DNA from: Verrucomicrobiota bacterium
GTDB taxonomy: Bacteria > Verrucomicrobiota > Kiritimatiellia > SS1-B-03-39 > UBA6053
Assembly: GCA_020831625.1 (NCBI GenBank)
Contig: JAFIGD010000041.1
Coordinates: forward strand, 1-45,290
Reading direction: 5' to 3'
Length of the DNA: 45,290 nt
The notes beneath the pieces are model-generated. The model did no database searches, was not told the DNA's origin, and saw only the letters and a list, made by a program, of their open reading frames with translations. The position numbers were made by a program, and so were the translations under genes. Below are positions 23,636-31,378 of the stretch, piece by piece. Positions within the stretch are counted from its first letter, which is position 1, and the number at the start of each line of letters is the position of its first letter.

Positions 23636-24526
23636 TTAATTCCGGTAGTGTTTCATCTTGTACATCATATGGTGAATCCGGTCGCGCATGAGCCCGGCCA
23701 CCAGGACGAATTCGCGCCATTCCGCGTGTTCACAGGCGTCGATTTGAGCCACATACTCCGCCCAGGCTTCGCCCCGGCGGTCCGACAGACCGGGTGCGGG
23801 GCGGCAGGCCGCTGTCTCCAGGGTTTCGCCGTAGGTTAGCCACTGGGTGAGCAGATCATCCAGCATATGGGCGAAAACGATCATGCTTTGCACGGACTCG
23901 TGGAGAAGCCGGGGTTCGACATCGTATTGCCAGGCCCACTCGCGAAATTCATCCAGAGTGACGTGGTTCAGCCGCCGCGCATCTTCAGCGGGAATGCCCT
24001 CGCCGTGATCCATCGGGTCGCCGCGGAGGTATTCACTCAGGTCCGCATCCCGGCCGCGGGCATCGCGGTCCCGAATCAGAGAGCGGGCCATGGCGTGATG
24101 AACCCGGTCATGCATGATCTCGGTGATGCGCACCAGTTCGTACCAGTCCGAATCATCCCCCGCCGCCTCAAGAGATTTGCGGTACGCCGCCCATTGTCCG
24201 CCGGAAATCCGGTGCGTGAACTCCGGGACATGCCCGCGGTCTCCGCGCAACTCCACCGCGTATTCCGCCATGTGTGACATCATTTCATGCATGTGATTGT
24301 GAAAGCTGCCGAAGGTCCGCATGGAGCGCGCCCAGAGATCGTCTTCGGAAATATGGGACGAAATATAGTTTCGGAACGCGCCGCCGGAAATTGAATCCAT
24401 GCGGTAATCGTCCCGGTGATCCAGACGGCCTTCCGGCATGTCCGGCGGATCGGCAAAAACCGTGAGGCTCATGATGAGGCCGAGGATAAGTTGAGTAGCG
24501 TAATTCAGATAACGTATCGGGTGCAT
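23636..24526 (-). CDS. Exported His-rich helical protein with internal duplication
   Basis: A 296-residue protein with a signal peptide (about 1-26, ending VFADPP) that I cannot assign to a family. It appears to consist of two related helical repeats, about residues 74-165 and 218-296. Each contains a W-A-x-Y helix (WAAYRKSLEAA and WAEYVAQIDAC) followed about 20 residues later by MHDRVHHAMA or MRDRIHHMMY. The pattern FHNHMHEMMSHM and the HH pairs suggest a metal site in a helical bundle, but this is inference. GGAG lies nine bases before the ATG, supporting the start. It is on the opposite strand to msrB and upstream of no obvious partner except the lipoprotein gene, 52 bases before it on the same strand. 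Confidence 0.65.
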   Translation of the reverse strand: MHPIRYLNYATQLILGLIMSLTVFADPPDMPEGRLDHRDDYRMDSISGGAFRNYISSHISEDDLWARSMRTFGSFHNHMHEMMSHMAEYAVELRGDRGHVPEFTHRISGGQWAAYRKSLEAAGDDSDWYELVRITEIMHDRVHHAMARSLIRDRDARGRDADLSEYLRGDPMDHGEGIPAEDARRLNHVTLDEFREWAWQYDVEPRLLHESVQSMIVFAHMLDDLLTQWLTYGETLETAACRPAPGLSDRRGEAWAEYVAQIDACEHAEWREFVLVAGLMRDRIHHMMYKMKHYRN

Positions 24527-24578
24527 CGTAAAATCTCCTTAACGTTACCGTAAGCGGGCACACCGAAAGGTCAAGGAT

Positions 24579-25121
24579 TCAAGGGACTTCCAAAAGTTCA
24601 ATGCGAAAGCTTTTGTTGATCTGACGGAGCCGCTGCCACAGCCCGATAATGTCTTCTGTGGCGTCTTGATAGACAACGTCCGGGTTGTTTGGGACGATCG
24701 TTCCGTCAGGAAGGTGTGTCCGGGCAACATGGTTCGATATGTAAGCGCCTCCAAAAACCAGGGCAAGAACAGTCTCTCCCGAAGCGTCCAGTTGCAAAAT
24801 TAAATCGGCTGGATTTCCAGCCGTAAATTCCAGAACAGATCCCGAAGCAAGCGGTTGTGCATTATTCACCCCATAGGCCCTTGCAAAGTCCGTTTCAGTT
24901 GAGAATTCGATAACGATCTTCTCCATGGCATATGTTGACGTGATCGTGAGTCTTTGCATATTCGCCTGATCCGCCAGCCCGGTGCTGCTTGCTGATGTTT
25001 CAGCGAAAGGGTCCCGCGTACCCGCCACATTAGGCGTTGGCTCATGTTGACATCCGGCCCACAAACCGATTAGAAGCGTTGTTATAACCGTCCCGAAAAA
25101 TCGGTTTATTTGAATGCTCAA
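24579..25121 (-). CDS. Lipoprotein of unknown function
   Basis: A protein of about 180 residues with a lipoprotein signal: a hydrophobic stretch TVITTLLIGLWAGC, with the lipidated Cys about 24 residues from the chosen start. The mature part begins with a low-complexity Ser/Thr/Pro region and continues with beta-rich sequence such as MEKIVIEFSTE and LILQLDASGETVLALVFGG. No family is recognised. I prefer a TTG at 25119-25121, because GGAG lies five bases before it and the signal peptide then starts cleanly (MSIQINRFFG). An ATG at 25163 would add 14 residues. It lies upstream of the His-rich protein gene and could be its operon partner. Confidence 0.55.
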   Translation of the reverse strand: MSIQINRFFGTVITTLLIGLWAGCQHEPTPNVAGTRDPFAETSASSTGLADQANMQRLTITSTYAMEKIVIEFSTETDFARAYGVNNAQPLASGSVLEFTAGNPADLILQLDASGETVLALVFGGAYISNHVARTHLPDGTIVPNNPDVVYQDATEDIIGLWQRLRQINKSFRIELLEVP

Positions 25122-25401
25122 ACGGTTCTCCAATCTCTTCGCGTCATAAATATTGTGGAACATGAAGCCAGGATGGCACTGATTCCTCCGATTGACATGA
25201 TCAACGGCCGCTCATTCGCAAGGGGATTGTTCCGTTGCCAGTGAGGTTTCATGAGTCCGTTTCCCGTAAAAATTTCCGCGAAAGATTTTTCAGGAGGGAG
25301 GGGGGAGGGGTTGAGCATGGAAAACTCCTACGCGAATCCCGTCTTGATTACAATGCGGGATGTTCACAGGACATTCCCCATTTTTTCAGCAAGATATTTA
25401 T

Positions 25402-25565
25402 GGGGCAGGGTTGGGGAGAGACCACGGATGGAAGACCACGGATGGTGTGGTATTTTGAACAGAAGATAACAAAGAAAACAAAGCACCTTCTCCGCATGCC
25501 CCCACGCGTTCCGCGTGGCAAGCTGCCCCAAAGCCTTCGTTTCCTTCCTTTCCTTCTGTAAAAAA
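25402..25565. repeat. Diverged 47-bp unit followed by a MITE-like inverted repeat
   Basis: The region 25164-25843 has no convincing gene. At 25402-25448 lies one copy related to the 47-bp unit of 10946-11133. Next, 25451-25474 (TATTTTGAACAGAAG...) is roughly inverted relative to 25535-25565 (...TTCCTTCTGTAAAAA). Between the arms is a perfect palindrome, CCACGCG-TTC-CGCGTGG (25502-25518). The whole looks like a nonautonomous inverted-repeat element. Confidence 0.6.
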
Positions 25566-25600
25566 CTCGGCGGATTGGAAAGGGAGGAATGAAAGAGGGG

Positions 25601-25680
25601 TTTAAACAGGAGGTCGCAGAGAAAACAGAGCAAATCCAACGTACTTTTCCTCTGCGCTCTCCGCTATCTCCTGTTCAAAA
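25601..25680. repeat. Second MITE-like element; right arm repeated at 27041
   Basis: The left arm begins TTTAAACAGGAGGTCGCAG at 25601; bases 25601-25641 match 11140-11180 with one mismatch. The right arm, 25649-25680, is roughly the inverse of the left arm. It also recurs as a direct repeat at 27041-27072 (30 of 32 bases identical). Together the two direct copies bracket the three-gene module 25880-27024. Between this element and that module, 25681-25803 contains only a small TTATCC-TTTT-GGGATAA hairpin near 25727-25742. Confidence 0.65.
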
Positions 25681-25803
25681 TAATGCGTATACTCGTCAGG
25701 GCTTTGCCCCTGGCTGACGGGTTTTATCCTTTTGGGATAAAGAGGCGACCCAAACAGATGATGAAGGAATCAAGCAGCCAGGCAGAAATTTATAAATTAG
25801 TTA

Positions 25804-25831
25804 TTGTCAGCCATTTCGTCAACGGTATCAT
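25804..25831 (+). promoter_or_regulatory. Promoter candidate for the three-gene module
   Basis: TTGTCA at 25804-25809 and TATCAT at 25826-25831 are separated by 16 bp. This is a good sigma70-like arrangement about 50 bases before the first ATG at 25880. It lies inside the lower-GC segment downstream of the MITE-like element. Confidence 0.5.
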
Positions 25832-25879
25832 TGAAAGCGTAGCGTGCTTATTCTCACGACTTTCCATAAGAATACCCCT

Positions 25880-26029
25880 ATGCAATCGATCCTTAATTTT
25901 TTCCTGTTCGCAGGGTTTGTATTCGTCCTGATCCTGTTTCTGGGTTATTTAGTTGTCCGCAGTCATCAGGCGGTTGAGAAGCAAAAACGAAATGAGGAAG
26001 CGAATGAGTCTGTCATTACCGGTCGTTGA
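25880..26029 (+). CDS. 49-residue single-span membrane protein
   Basis: A short protein with one strong membrane helix (SILNFFLFAGFVFVLILFLG) followed by a charged, probably cytoplasmic tail (EKQKRNEEANES). No family is recognised. The ATG at 25880 fits better than an upstream in-frame start at 25844, which would add a hydrophilic leader. It overlaps the next gene by 26 bases, which argues that it is real. A promoter-like sequence lies 50 bases upstream. GC content is lower than in the neighbouring operons. Confidence 0.5.
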   Translation: MQSILNFFLFAGFVFVLILFLGYLVVRSHQAVEKQKRNEEANESVITGR

Positions 26030-26402
26030 AGGAAAGCGCACGCACTGGCCTGAGAAAGCGGTCTGCCCGATGTGCGCCGAGAAGAAGGTGTTCGAGCCGC
26101 ACTCGTTTGCGGTTCTCAGCGCGGGGGCACTGTTGATGGATCGAAAAAGCGACTCCGGCGGGATGTCCGATGATCTTGATGGCTTTCTGAATTTGTTGTG
26201 GCACGGGGCCCATGACGGCGGTCAGGGAGGTGATCGGGAAATTTGCTGTGTTGTTGACATTATGCGGGATGTTGTCGGCGGCCAGGGCGAAGCCTATTTC
26301 TGCTCGATCCAGTGTTTAAGAGCATTCCTCAATAAATGTGTCGATGAACTTGAGAACAAAGTCCGCAAAGAACCGGAGCAGGATGAAAATAAAGCCCGTT
26401 GA
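26004..26402 (+). CDS. Cys-rich (putative zinc-binding) small protein
   Basis: A 132-residue soluble protein. It has CPMC near residue 22 and YFCSIQCLRAFLN near 97-110, an arrangement like treble-clef or TRASH/YHS-type zinc sites. Another Cys pair lies in EICCVVD. A Gly/Asp-rich region sits between, and the C-terminus is charged. No family is recognised with confidence. The ATG at 26004 is preceded by GAGGAAG at a normal distance. It overlaps the small membrane gene by 26 bases and the pseudopilin-like gene by 20 bases, so the three are translated as a unit. Confidence 0.62.
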   Translation: MSLSLPVVEGKRTHWPEKAVCPMCAEKKVFEPHSFAVLSAGALLMDRKSDSGGMSDDLDGFLNLLWHGAHDGGQGGDREICCVVDIMRDVVGGQGEAYFCSIQCLRAFLNKCVDELENKVRKEPEQDENKAR

Positions 26403-27024
26403 AGTTTTGGTGGTGCTGCTTGGTTTGGGGATTTTGGTGGGGTTGATTGTGCCAATGTTCACGACATCTACAGGGGTTCATCAGGCCCAACTTAGAATGC
26501 TTTACAATGGAAGACATTTGTACCAAGCTGTTTTTTCGGCCATGATAGAGGACTTGCACAAGGAGCCTGCGCCCAATTATTGGGCGGACAGCGGTAATCC
26601 TGATCACGGGGGAACCAGCACGGGATACTTCCGGCATCTGATGTCGATTGATGTATTACCTCACGACTTCGGATTATTTGCAGCGCCGGGCATTCAACGT
26701 GCGGATGATTTGAATGCGTTTTCGGCGGAGCACAATGCCTGGGCGGCGGTTTCCTTTGAGGGAAATTCCGGACACAGGTTCGATTCAGGAACGCCGGTTT
26801 TTATCAGCCGGAATTTGAACGAGTCCCGGTTAAAAGACGGAACGTCCACAACACGGGATCGATTGCAAAACGTTGGGCGCGGAGAATGGGAGACTCCGTT
26901 CGCGGACCGTTGGGTGATTGTGGTCCGTGTGGGCGGCGGAGGGCAAATCTTGAGAGTGCGGGACGCTCCCACCTGGCAAAAGCTCAATCCAACAGACAAT
27001 ACGCTGCTGATTCTTCAACCGTAA
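26383..27024 (+). CDS. Pseudopilin-like membrane-anchored protein lacking prepilin cleavage site
   Basis: A 213-residue protein whose N-terminus KPVEVLVVLLGLGILVGLIV resembles the conserved helix of type IV prepilins and type II pseudopilins, including the Glu near position 5 of that helix. The Gly-Phe-Thr processing site is missing, so prepilin peptidase cleavage is doubtful. The remaining 180 residues are soluble and rich in Gly, Asn and aromatic residues, roughly like the C-terminal part of PVC pseudopilins with H-x9-D-G motifs. I chose the ATG at 26383 because GGAGCAGG precedes it; an earlier start at 26338 would overlap more of the upstream gene. A role in a pilus-like or secretion assembly is inference. 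Confidence 0.58.
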   Translation: MKIKPVEVLVVLLGLGILVGLIVPMFTTSTGVHQAQLRMLYNGRHLYQAVFSAMIEDLHKEPAPNYWADSGNPDHGGTSTGYFRHLMSIDVLPHDFGLFAAPGIQRADDLNAFSAEHNAWAAVSFEGNSGHRFDSGTPVFISRNLNESRLKDGTSTTRDRLQNVGRGEWETPFADRWVIVVRVGGGGQILRVRDAPTWQKLNPTDNTLLILQP

Positions 27025-27040
27025 TCTTTCCACCAGCTCC

Positions 27041-27072
27041 CCTCTGCTCTCTCCGTTATCTCCTGTTCAAAA
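27041..27072. repeat. Direct repeat of the 25649-25680 arm
   Basis: This 32-base sequence matches 25649-25680 in the same orientation with two mismatches. It follows the stop of the pseudopilin-like gene and precedes the efflux operon. The pair brackets the module and could have served as a recombination target. Confidence 0.7.
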
Positions 27073-27146
27073 AATGGGGAATCATCTGGGGAGGTTTAGA
27101 AACGCTCCCGGTTGCAATGTTTTGGTTTCGGGGTAAGTACAGATCT

Positions 27147-28265
27147 ATGGATATCTCATTTCACAATCGTTTTTCACTATGGACTTCACTGGGCGTTTTC
27201 GCGTTGTTGCTGGGGGGGACGGGTGTTCGGGCCCAGTCCTCCGGCGACCGGCCTTTGTCGGTGGTGGTGGCGCGGGTGGATGTGCGGACGGAATTCGGCG
27301 AACGCCTCGAGGCCCTTGGCACGTCACTGGCGCGGGAGTCGGTTCTGCTGAAATCCAATGTGACCGAATTCGCCGAGGAAATCCTGTTTGATGACGGGGA
27401 TGTGGTGGAGGAGGGGCAGGTGCTTCTGCGCATGCGCGATGACGGGCTGCGGGGGGAGCTGAAAGCGGCCAAAGCCACCTATGACGAGCGGAAATCTGCT
27501 TTCGAGCGCGCCCGCGAACTGGTGGAGCGTCAGGCGGTTTCCTCCGCGACCCTGCAGGAGCGCGAGGCGGCGCTGCGGCAGGTTGAGGGACAGATTGAGG
27601 AAATCGAATCGCGGATCCGCGACCGCACCCTCAAGGCGCCTTTCTCGGGGGTTCTGGGCATCCGGCGGGTGAGTCCGGGCGCGCTGATCTCCGCCGGGGA
27701 GACCCTGACAACTCTGGACGATCTGACCTCGATCCGGGTGGAGTTCGATGCGCCGTCGCTGTTTCTGAATGCGCTGCGTCCGGGCATGGAACTGGAGGCG
27801 GAGAGTGACGCGTTTAGGGGAGAAACGTTCACCGGCACCCTGAGCCACATCGACACGAGAATTGATCCGGTGACCCGCACGCTGCGGGCGCGGGCGAACT
27901 TTCCCAACGAGGACGGCCGCCTGCGGCCCGGTCTGCTGATGCGGGTGAATTTGACCAAAAATCAGCGGGAGGCGCGGCTGATTCCCGAGGGGGCCATCAT
28001 CCAGCGGGGGCGCGAGTCGTTTGTGTTCCGGGTCGCGGAAAACGGGGATGAGACGACCGTTGAGGAGCGCAAGGTCACGCTGGGCACCCGGATTCCGGGC
28101 TGGGTGGAGGCGGCGTCGGGTTTGGACGCGGAGGACCGGGTGGTGGTTCACGGCCTGATGCAGGTCCGCGACGGGGTCAAGGTCCGCATTCTGGGCGAAT
28201 GGACGGGCGACGAGCCGCTGGCCTCGTTTTTGGACCGGAAAAACGGAAATAACGGGCGGAACTGA
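27147..28265 (+). CDS. RND efflux periplasmic adaptor protein
   Basis: A 372-residue membrane-fusion protein of the AcrA/MexA/HlyD class. A signal peptide (about 1-32, ending GVRAQSS) sends it to the periplasm. The first lipoyl half is ESVLLKSNVTEFAEEILFDDGDVVEEGQ, read in parts, then a coiled-coil hairpin from about 95 to 145 (ELKAAKATYDERKSAFERAR). The second lipoyl half is APFSGVLGIRRVSPGALI, with beta-barrel and membrane-proximal domains to the end. No lipobox Cys is seen. I chose the ATG at 27147 for the clean signal peptide; an ATG at 27117 is also in frame. It overlaps the pump gene (TGATG), so assembly of the trio is coupled. Confidence 0.92.
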   Translation: MDISFHNRFSLWTSLGVFALLLGGTGVRAQSSGDRPLSVVVARVDVRTEFGERLEALGTSLARESVLLKSNVTEFAEEILFDDGDVVEEGQVLLRMRDDGLRGELKAAKATYDERKSAFERARELVERQAVSSATLQEREAALRQVEGQIEEIESRIRDRTLKAPFSGVLGIRRVSPGALISAGETLTTLDDLTSIRVEFDAPSLFLNALRPGMELEAESDAFRGETFTGTLSHIDTRIDPVTRTLRARANFPNEDGRLRPGLLMRVNLTKNQREARLIPEGAIIQRGRESFVFRVAENGDETTVEERKVTLGTRIPGWVEAASGLDAEDRVVVHGLMQVRDGVKVRILGEWTGDEPLASFLDRKNGNNGRN

Positions 28266-31200
28266 TGATACTTTCGGACCTTTCGGTTAAACGCCCGGTT
28301 TTCGCGTCGGTGATTTCGCTGATGCTGATCGCGCTGGGGGTGGTGTCGTTTCAGTTGATTCCGCTGCGGGAATATCCCGACATTGATCCCCCGGTGGTTT
28401 CGATCGACACCACGTATCCCGGCGCGGCGGCGAGTGTGGTGGAGACGCGGATCACCCAGGTGATTGAGGACCGCATCGCCGGCGTGGAGGGCATCCGCTT
28501 TATTTCCTCCAGCAGCAGCGACGGGCGTTCCCGCATTTCGGTGGAGTTCAGCACCGGGCGGGACATTGACAATGCGGCCAACGACATCCGCGACCGGATT
28601 TCGGGTCTGCTGGATGATCTGCCGGACGAGGCGGACGCCCCCTCGATCGAAAAGGCGGACTCCAGTGACGATGTGATTATCTGGCTGTCGCTGACCAGCG
28701 ATGAGATGTCGGGCCTGGAGCTGACGGACTACGCGAACCGGTATCTGGTGGACCGCCTGTCGGTGCTGCCGGGCGTGGCCCGCGTCCGGGTCGGCGGCGG
28801 ACTGGAGTATTCCATGCGGATCTGGCTGGACCGCGACAAGCTGGCGGCGCGGCAACTGACGGTGACGGATGTGGAGGACGCGCTGCGCGCGGAGAATGTG
28901 GAGCTGCCCGCCGGGGGGATTGAGTCGGTCTCCCGTCAGTTCACGGCCCGGATTGAGCGGGGGTATCAGGACGAGGAGGATTTCCGGCAACTGGTGGTGG
29001 CCCGGGGGGAGAGCGGATATCTGGTGCGTCTGGGGGATGTGGCGCGGGTTGAGAAGGCGGCGGTCGAGGACCGAACCATGTTCCGGGGGAACGGACGGCC
29101 GCGGGTCGGCATCGGCATCATTAAACAGTCCACCGGCAATACGATCGAGGTGGCGGAGGCGGCGATCCGGGCGACGGAAGAGATCAATCCGACCCTGCCC
29201 GACGGCATGTCGCTGCTGCCGGCCTTCGACACCTCGGTGTTTATCCGCAACGCGATCCGCGAAGTCTACAACACCCTGGCGGTGGCGATTTTTCTGGTGG
29301 TGCTGGTGATTTGGCTCTTTCTCGGAAATGTCCGGGCGATGCTCATCCCGGCGGTCACCATTCCGGTGGCGCTGGTGGGCACGTTTATCGTGCTGCTGAT
29401 CATGAATTTCACCATCAATCTGCTCACGCTCCTGGCACTGGTGCTGGCGATCGGGCTGGTGGTGGACGACGCGATTGTGGTGCTGGAAAATGTGTCCCGC
29501 CGGATTGAAGCCGGCGAAACGCCGCTGGTGGCCGCGTTCCACGGCAGCCGTCAGGTGGGCTTCGCGGTGGTGGCCACCTCGGTGGTGCTCATCGCGGTGT
29601 TCACGCCCATCGCTTTTCTGGAGGGGGACCTGGGGCGTCTGTTCTCGGAGTTCGCGCTGACCATGGCGGCGGCGGTGTTTTTCTCCACGCTGGTGGCCCT
29701 GTCGCTTTCCTCCATGCTCGCCTCCAAGCTGCTCACACGGACCGAGAAAAACCGGTTCAGCCGCAGAATTGACCGCGATTTCGAAAGACTGCGCGGCGTC
29801 TATCAGCGCGTGTTGCGGTTTAATCTGCGCGCGCCCTGGATCATCAGTCTGGTGTTTGTGGGCATGCTGGGGCTGGCGGCGGCGCTGTTCAGTGTGATCC
29901 CCCGCGAATACGCGCCCAGTGAGGACCGGGGGGCGTTTTTTGTGCTGGTGAACGGCCCCGAGGGGGCCTCCTACGAATACATCAAAGAGTACATGGACAT
30001 TGTCGAGGAACGCATGACCCGCTTTGTGGAGGCCGGGGAAATTCAGTCTCTGATCGTGCGCGCCCCCCGCTCGTTCGGCGCGATCGCCAGTTTCAACGAC
30101 GGGATTGTGATCGCGGTGCTGGAGCCCTGGGAGGACCGCCGCTCCGCCTGGGACATCATGGCGGATGTGCGCCGGGATTTGGCGGATCTGACCGGGGTGC
30201 GGGCCTTTCCGGTGATGCGCCAGGGTTTCGGCGGCGGTATTCAGAAGCCGGTGCAGTTTGTGATCGGCGGCGGCACCTACGAGGAACTCGCGGAGTGGCG
30301 CGATATACTGATGGACAAGATCCGCGAGGATAATCCGGGGTTTGAAGGTCTGGAGTCGGACTTTCAGGAAACCAAACCGCAGATCAGCATCCGCATTCTG
30401 CGCGACCGCGCCGCCGCGCTCGGGGTGAGCGTGCGGGATGTCGGCCGCACCCTGGAATCAATGCTTGGCGGCAGACGGGTGACCACCTTTATCGATGACG
30501 GCGAGGAATACGATGTGATCATCGAAGGCGAGCGCGACGCCCAGCGCACGCCCACCAATCTAGAGAACATTCAGGTACGGGCCGACAGCGGCCGGCTCAT
30601 TCCTCTTTCGAATCTGGTGGAACTCAGCGAACTGGCCGACGCCGCTTCCCTGAACCGCTACAACCGGGTCCGGGCGATCACGCTGGAGAGCAATCTGGAG
30701 CCGGGATACTCGCTGGGCGAAGCCCTCACCCATTTGGAGAATCTGACGCGCGAGCATTTGCCCGACACGGTGATGATCGACTACAAGGGTCAGTCGCTCG
30801 ATTTCCAAACCAGCGGAACCTCGATTCTGTTCGTGTTCGGGCTCGGTTTGTTTGTGGTGTTTCTGGTGCTCGCGGCTCAGTTCGAAAGCTGGATGCAGCC
30901 GCTGATCATTATGCTGACGGTGCCGCTGGCGATGACCGGGGCGATGGTCGGTTTGTTTTTCTCCGGCGGCAGTCTGAACATCTACACCCAGGTCGGCCTG
31001 ATCATGCTGGTCGGACTCGCGGCGAAGAACGGGATTCTGATTGTGGAGTTCATCAACCAATTGCGCGACGAAGGGCGGGATTTTGACGAGTCGGTTCTCG
31101 AGGGAGCGTCCATCCGCCTGCGGCCCATCGTGATGACCGGCATCACCACCGCCGCCGGATCGCTGCCGCTGATCTTCACCTCGGGTGCCGGGGCCGAAAC

Positions 31201-31378
31201 CCGCTCGGCCATCGGCATCGTGATTTTCTCCGGCGTGCTGGCGACCACCTTTTTCACCATCTTCGTGGTGCCGGTGGCGTACGCCCTGCTTTCCCGGAAA
31301 ACCGGGTCCCCCGGCGATGTCGCCCGCAATCTGGCGGAGCAGGAGGAAATTTTCATGCTTAAGGAGACCGGCGAATGA
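28265..31378 (+). CDS. RND efflux pump (HAE-1/AcrB family)
   Basis: A 1037-residue inner-membrane proton antiporter, close to AcrB in length (1049). It has the N-terminal LSVKRPVFASVISLMLIALG helix, two large periplasmic loops and twelve expected membrane helices. The proton relay GLVVDDAIVVLENV in helix 4 keeps both Asp residues. The second half repeats the pattern with LVGLAAKNGILIVEFINQLR. It exports hydrophobic compounds or solvents; the substrate range cannot be predicted. It starts inside the adaptor stop (TGATG) and ends with an ATGA overlap with the outer-membrane factor gene. No TetR/AcrR-type repressor lies in the window near the operon. Confidence 0.95.
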   Translation: MILSDLSVKRPVFASVISLMLIALGVVSFQLIPLREYPDIDPPVVSIDTTYPGAAASVVETRITQVIEDRIAGVEGIRFISSSSSDGRSRISVEFSTGRDIDNAANDIRDRISGLLDDLPDEADAPSIEKADSSDDVIIWLSLTSDEMSGLELTDYANRYLVDRLSVLPGVARVRVGGGLEYSMRIWLDRDKLAARQLTVTDVEDALRAENVELPAGGIESVSRQFTARIERGYQDEEDFRQLVVARGESGYLVRLGDVARVEKAAVEDRTMFRGNGRPRVGIGIIKQSTGNTIEVAEAAIRATEEINPTLPDGMSLLPAFDTSVFIRNAIREVYNTLAVAIFLVVLVIWLFLGNVRAMLIPAVTIPVALVGTFIVLLIMNFTINLLTLLALVLAIGLVVDDAIVVLENVSRRIEAGETPLVAAFHGSRQVGFAVVATSVVLIAVFTPIAFLEGDLGRLFSEFALTMAAAVFFSTLVALSLSSMLASKLLTRTEKNRFSRRIDRDFERLRGVYQRVLRFNLRAPWIISLVFVGMLGLAAALFSVIPREYAPSEDRGAFFVLVNGPEGASYEYIKEYMDIVEERMTRFVEAGEIQSLIVRAPRSFGAIASFNDGIVIAVLEPWEDRRSAWDIMADVRRDLADLTGVRAFPVMRQGFGGGIQKPVQFVIGGGTYEELAEWRDILMDKIREDNPGFEGLESDFQETKPQISIRILRDRAAALGVSVRDVGRTLESMLGGRRVTTFIDDGEEYDVIIEGERDAQRTPTNLENIQVRADSGRLIPLSNLVELSELADAASLNRYNRVRAITLESNLEPGYSLGEALTHLENLTREHLPDTVMIDYKGQSLDFQTSGTSILFVFGLGLFVVFLVLAAQFESWMQPLIIMLTVPLAMTGAMVGLFFSGGSLNIYTQVGLIMLVGLAAKNGILIVEFINQLRDEGRDFDESVLEGASIRLRPIVMTGITTAAGSLPLIFTSGAGAETRSAIGIVIFSGVLATTFFTIFVVPVAYALLSRKTGSPGDVARNLAEQEEIFMLKETGE

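Noticed and set aside
25118-25318. 66-residue minus frame upstream of the lipoprotein
   Set aside because: Overlaps the lipoprotein start, no recognisable motif, and low support for coding.
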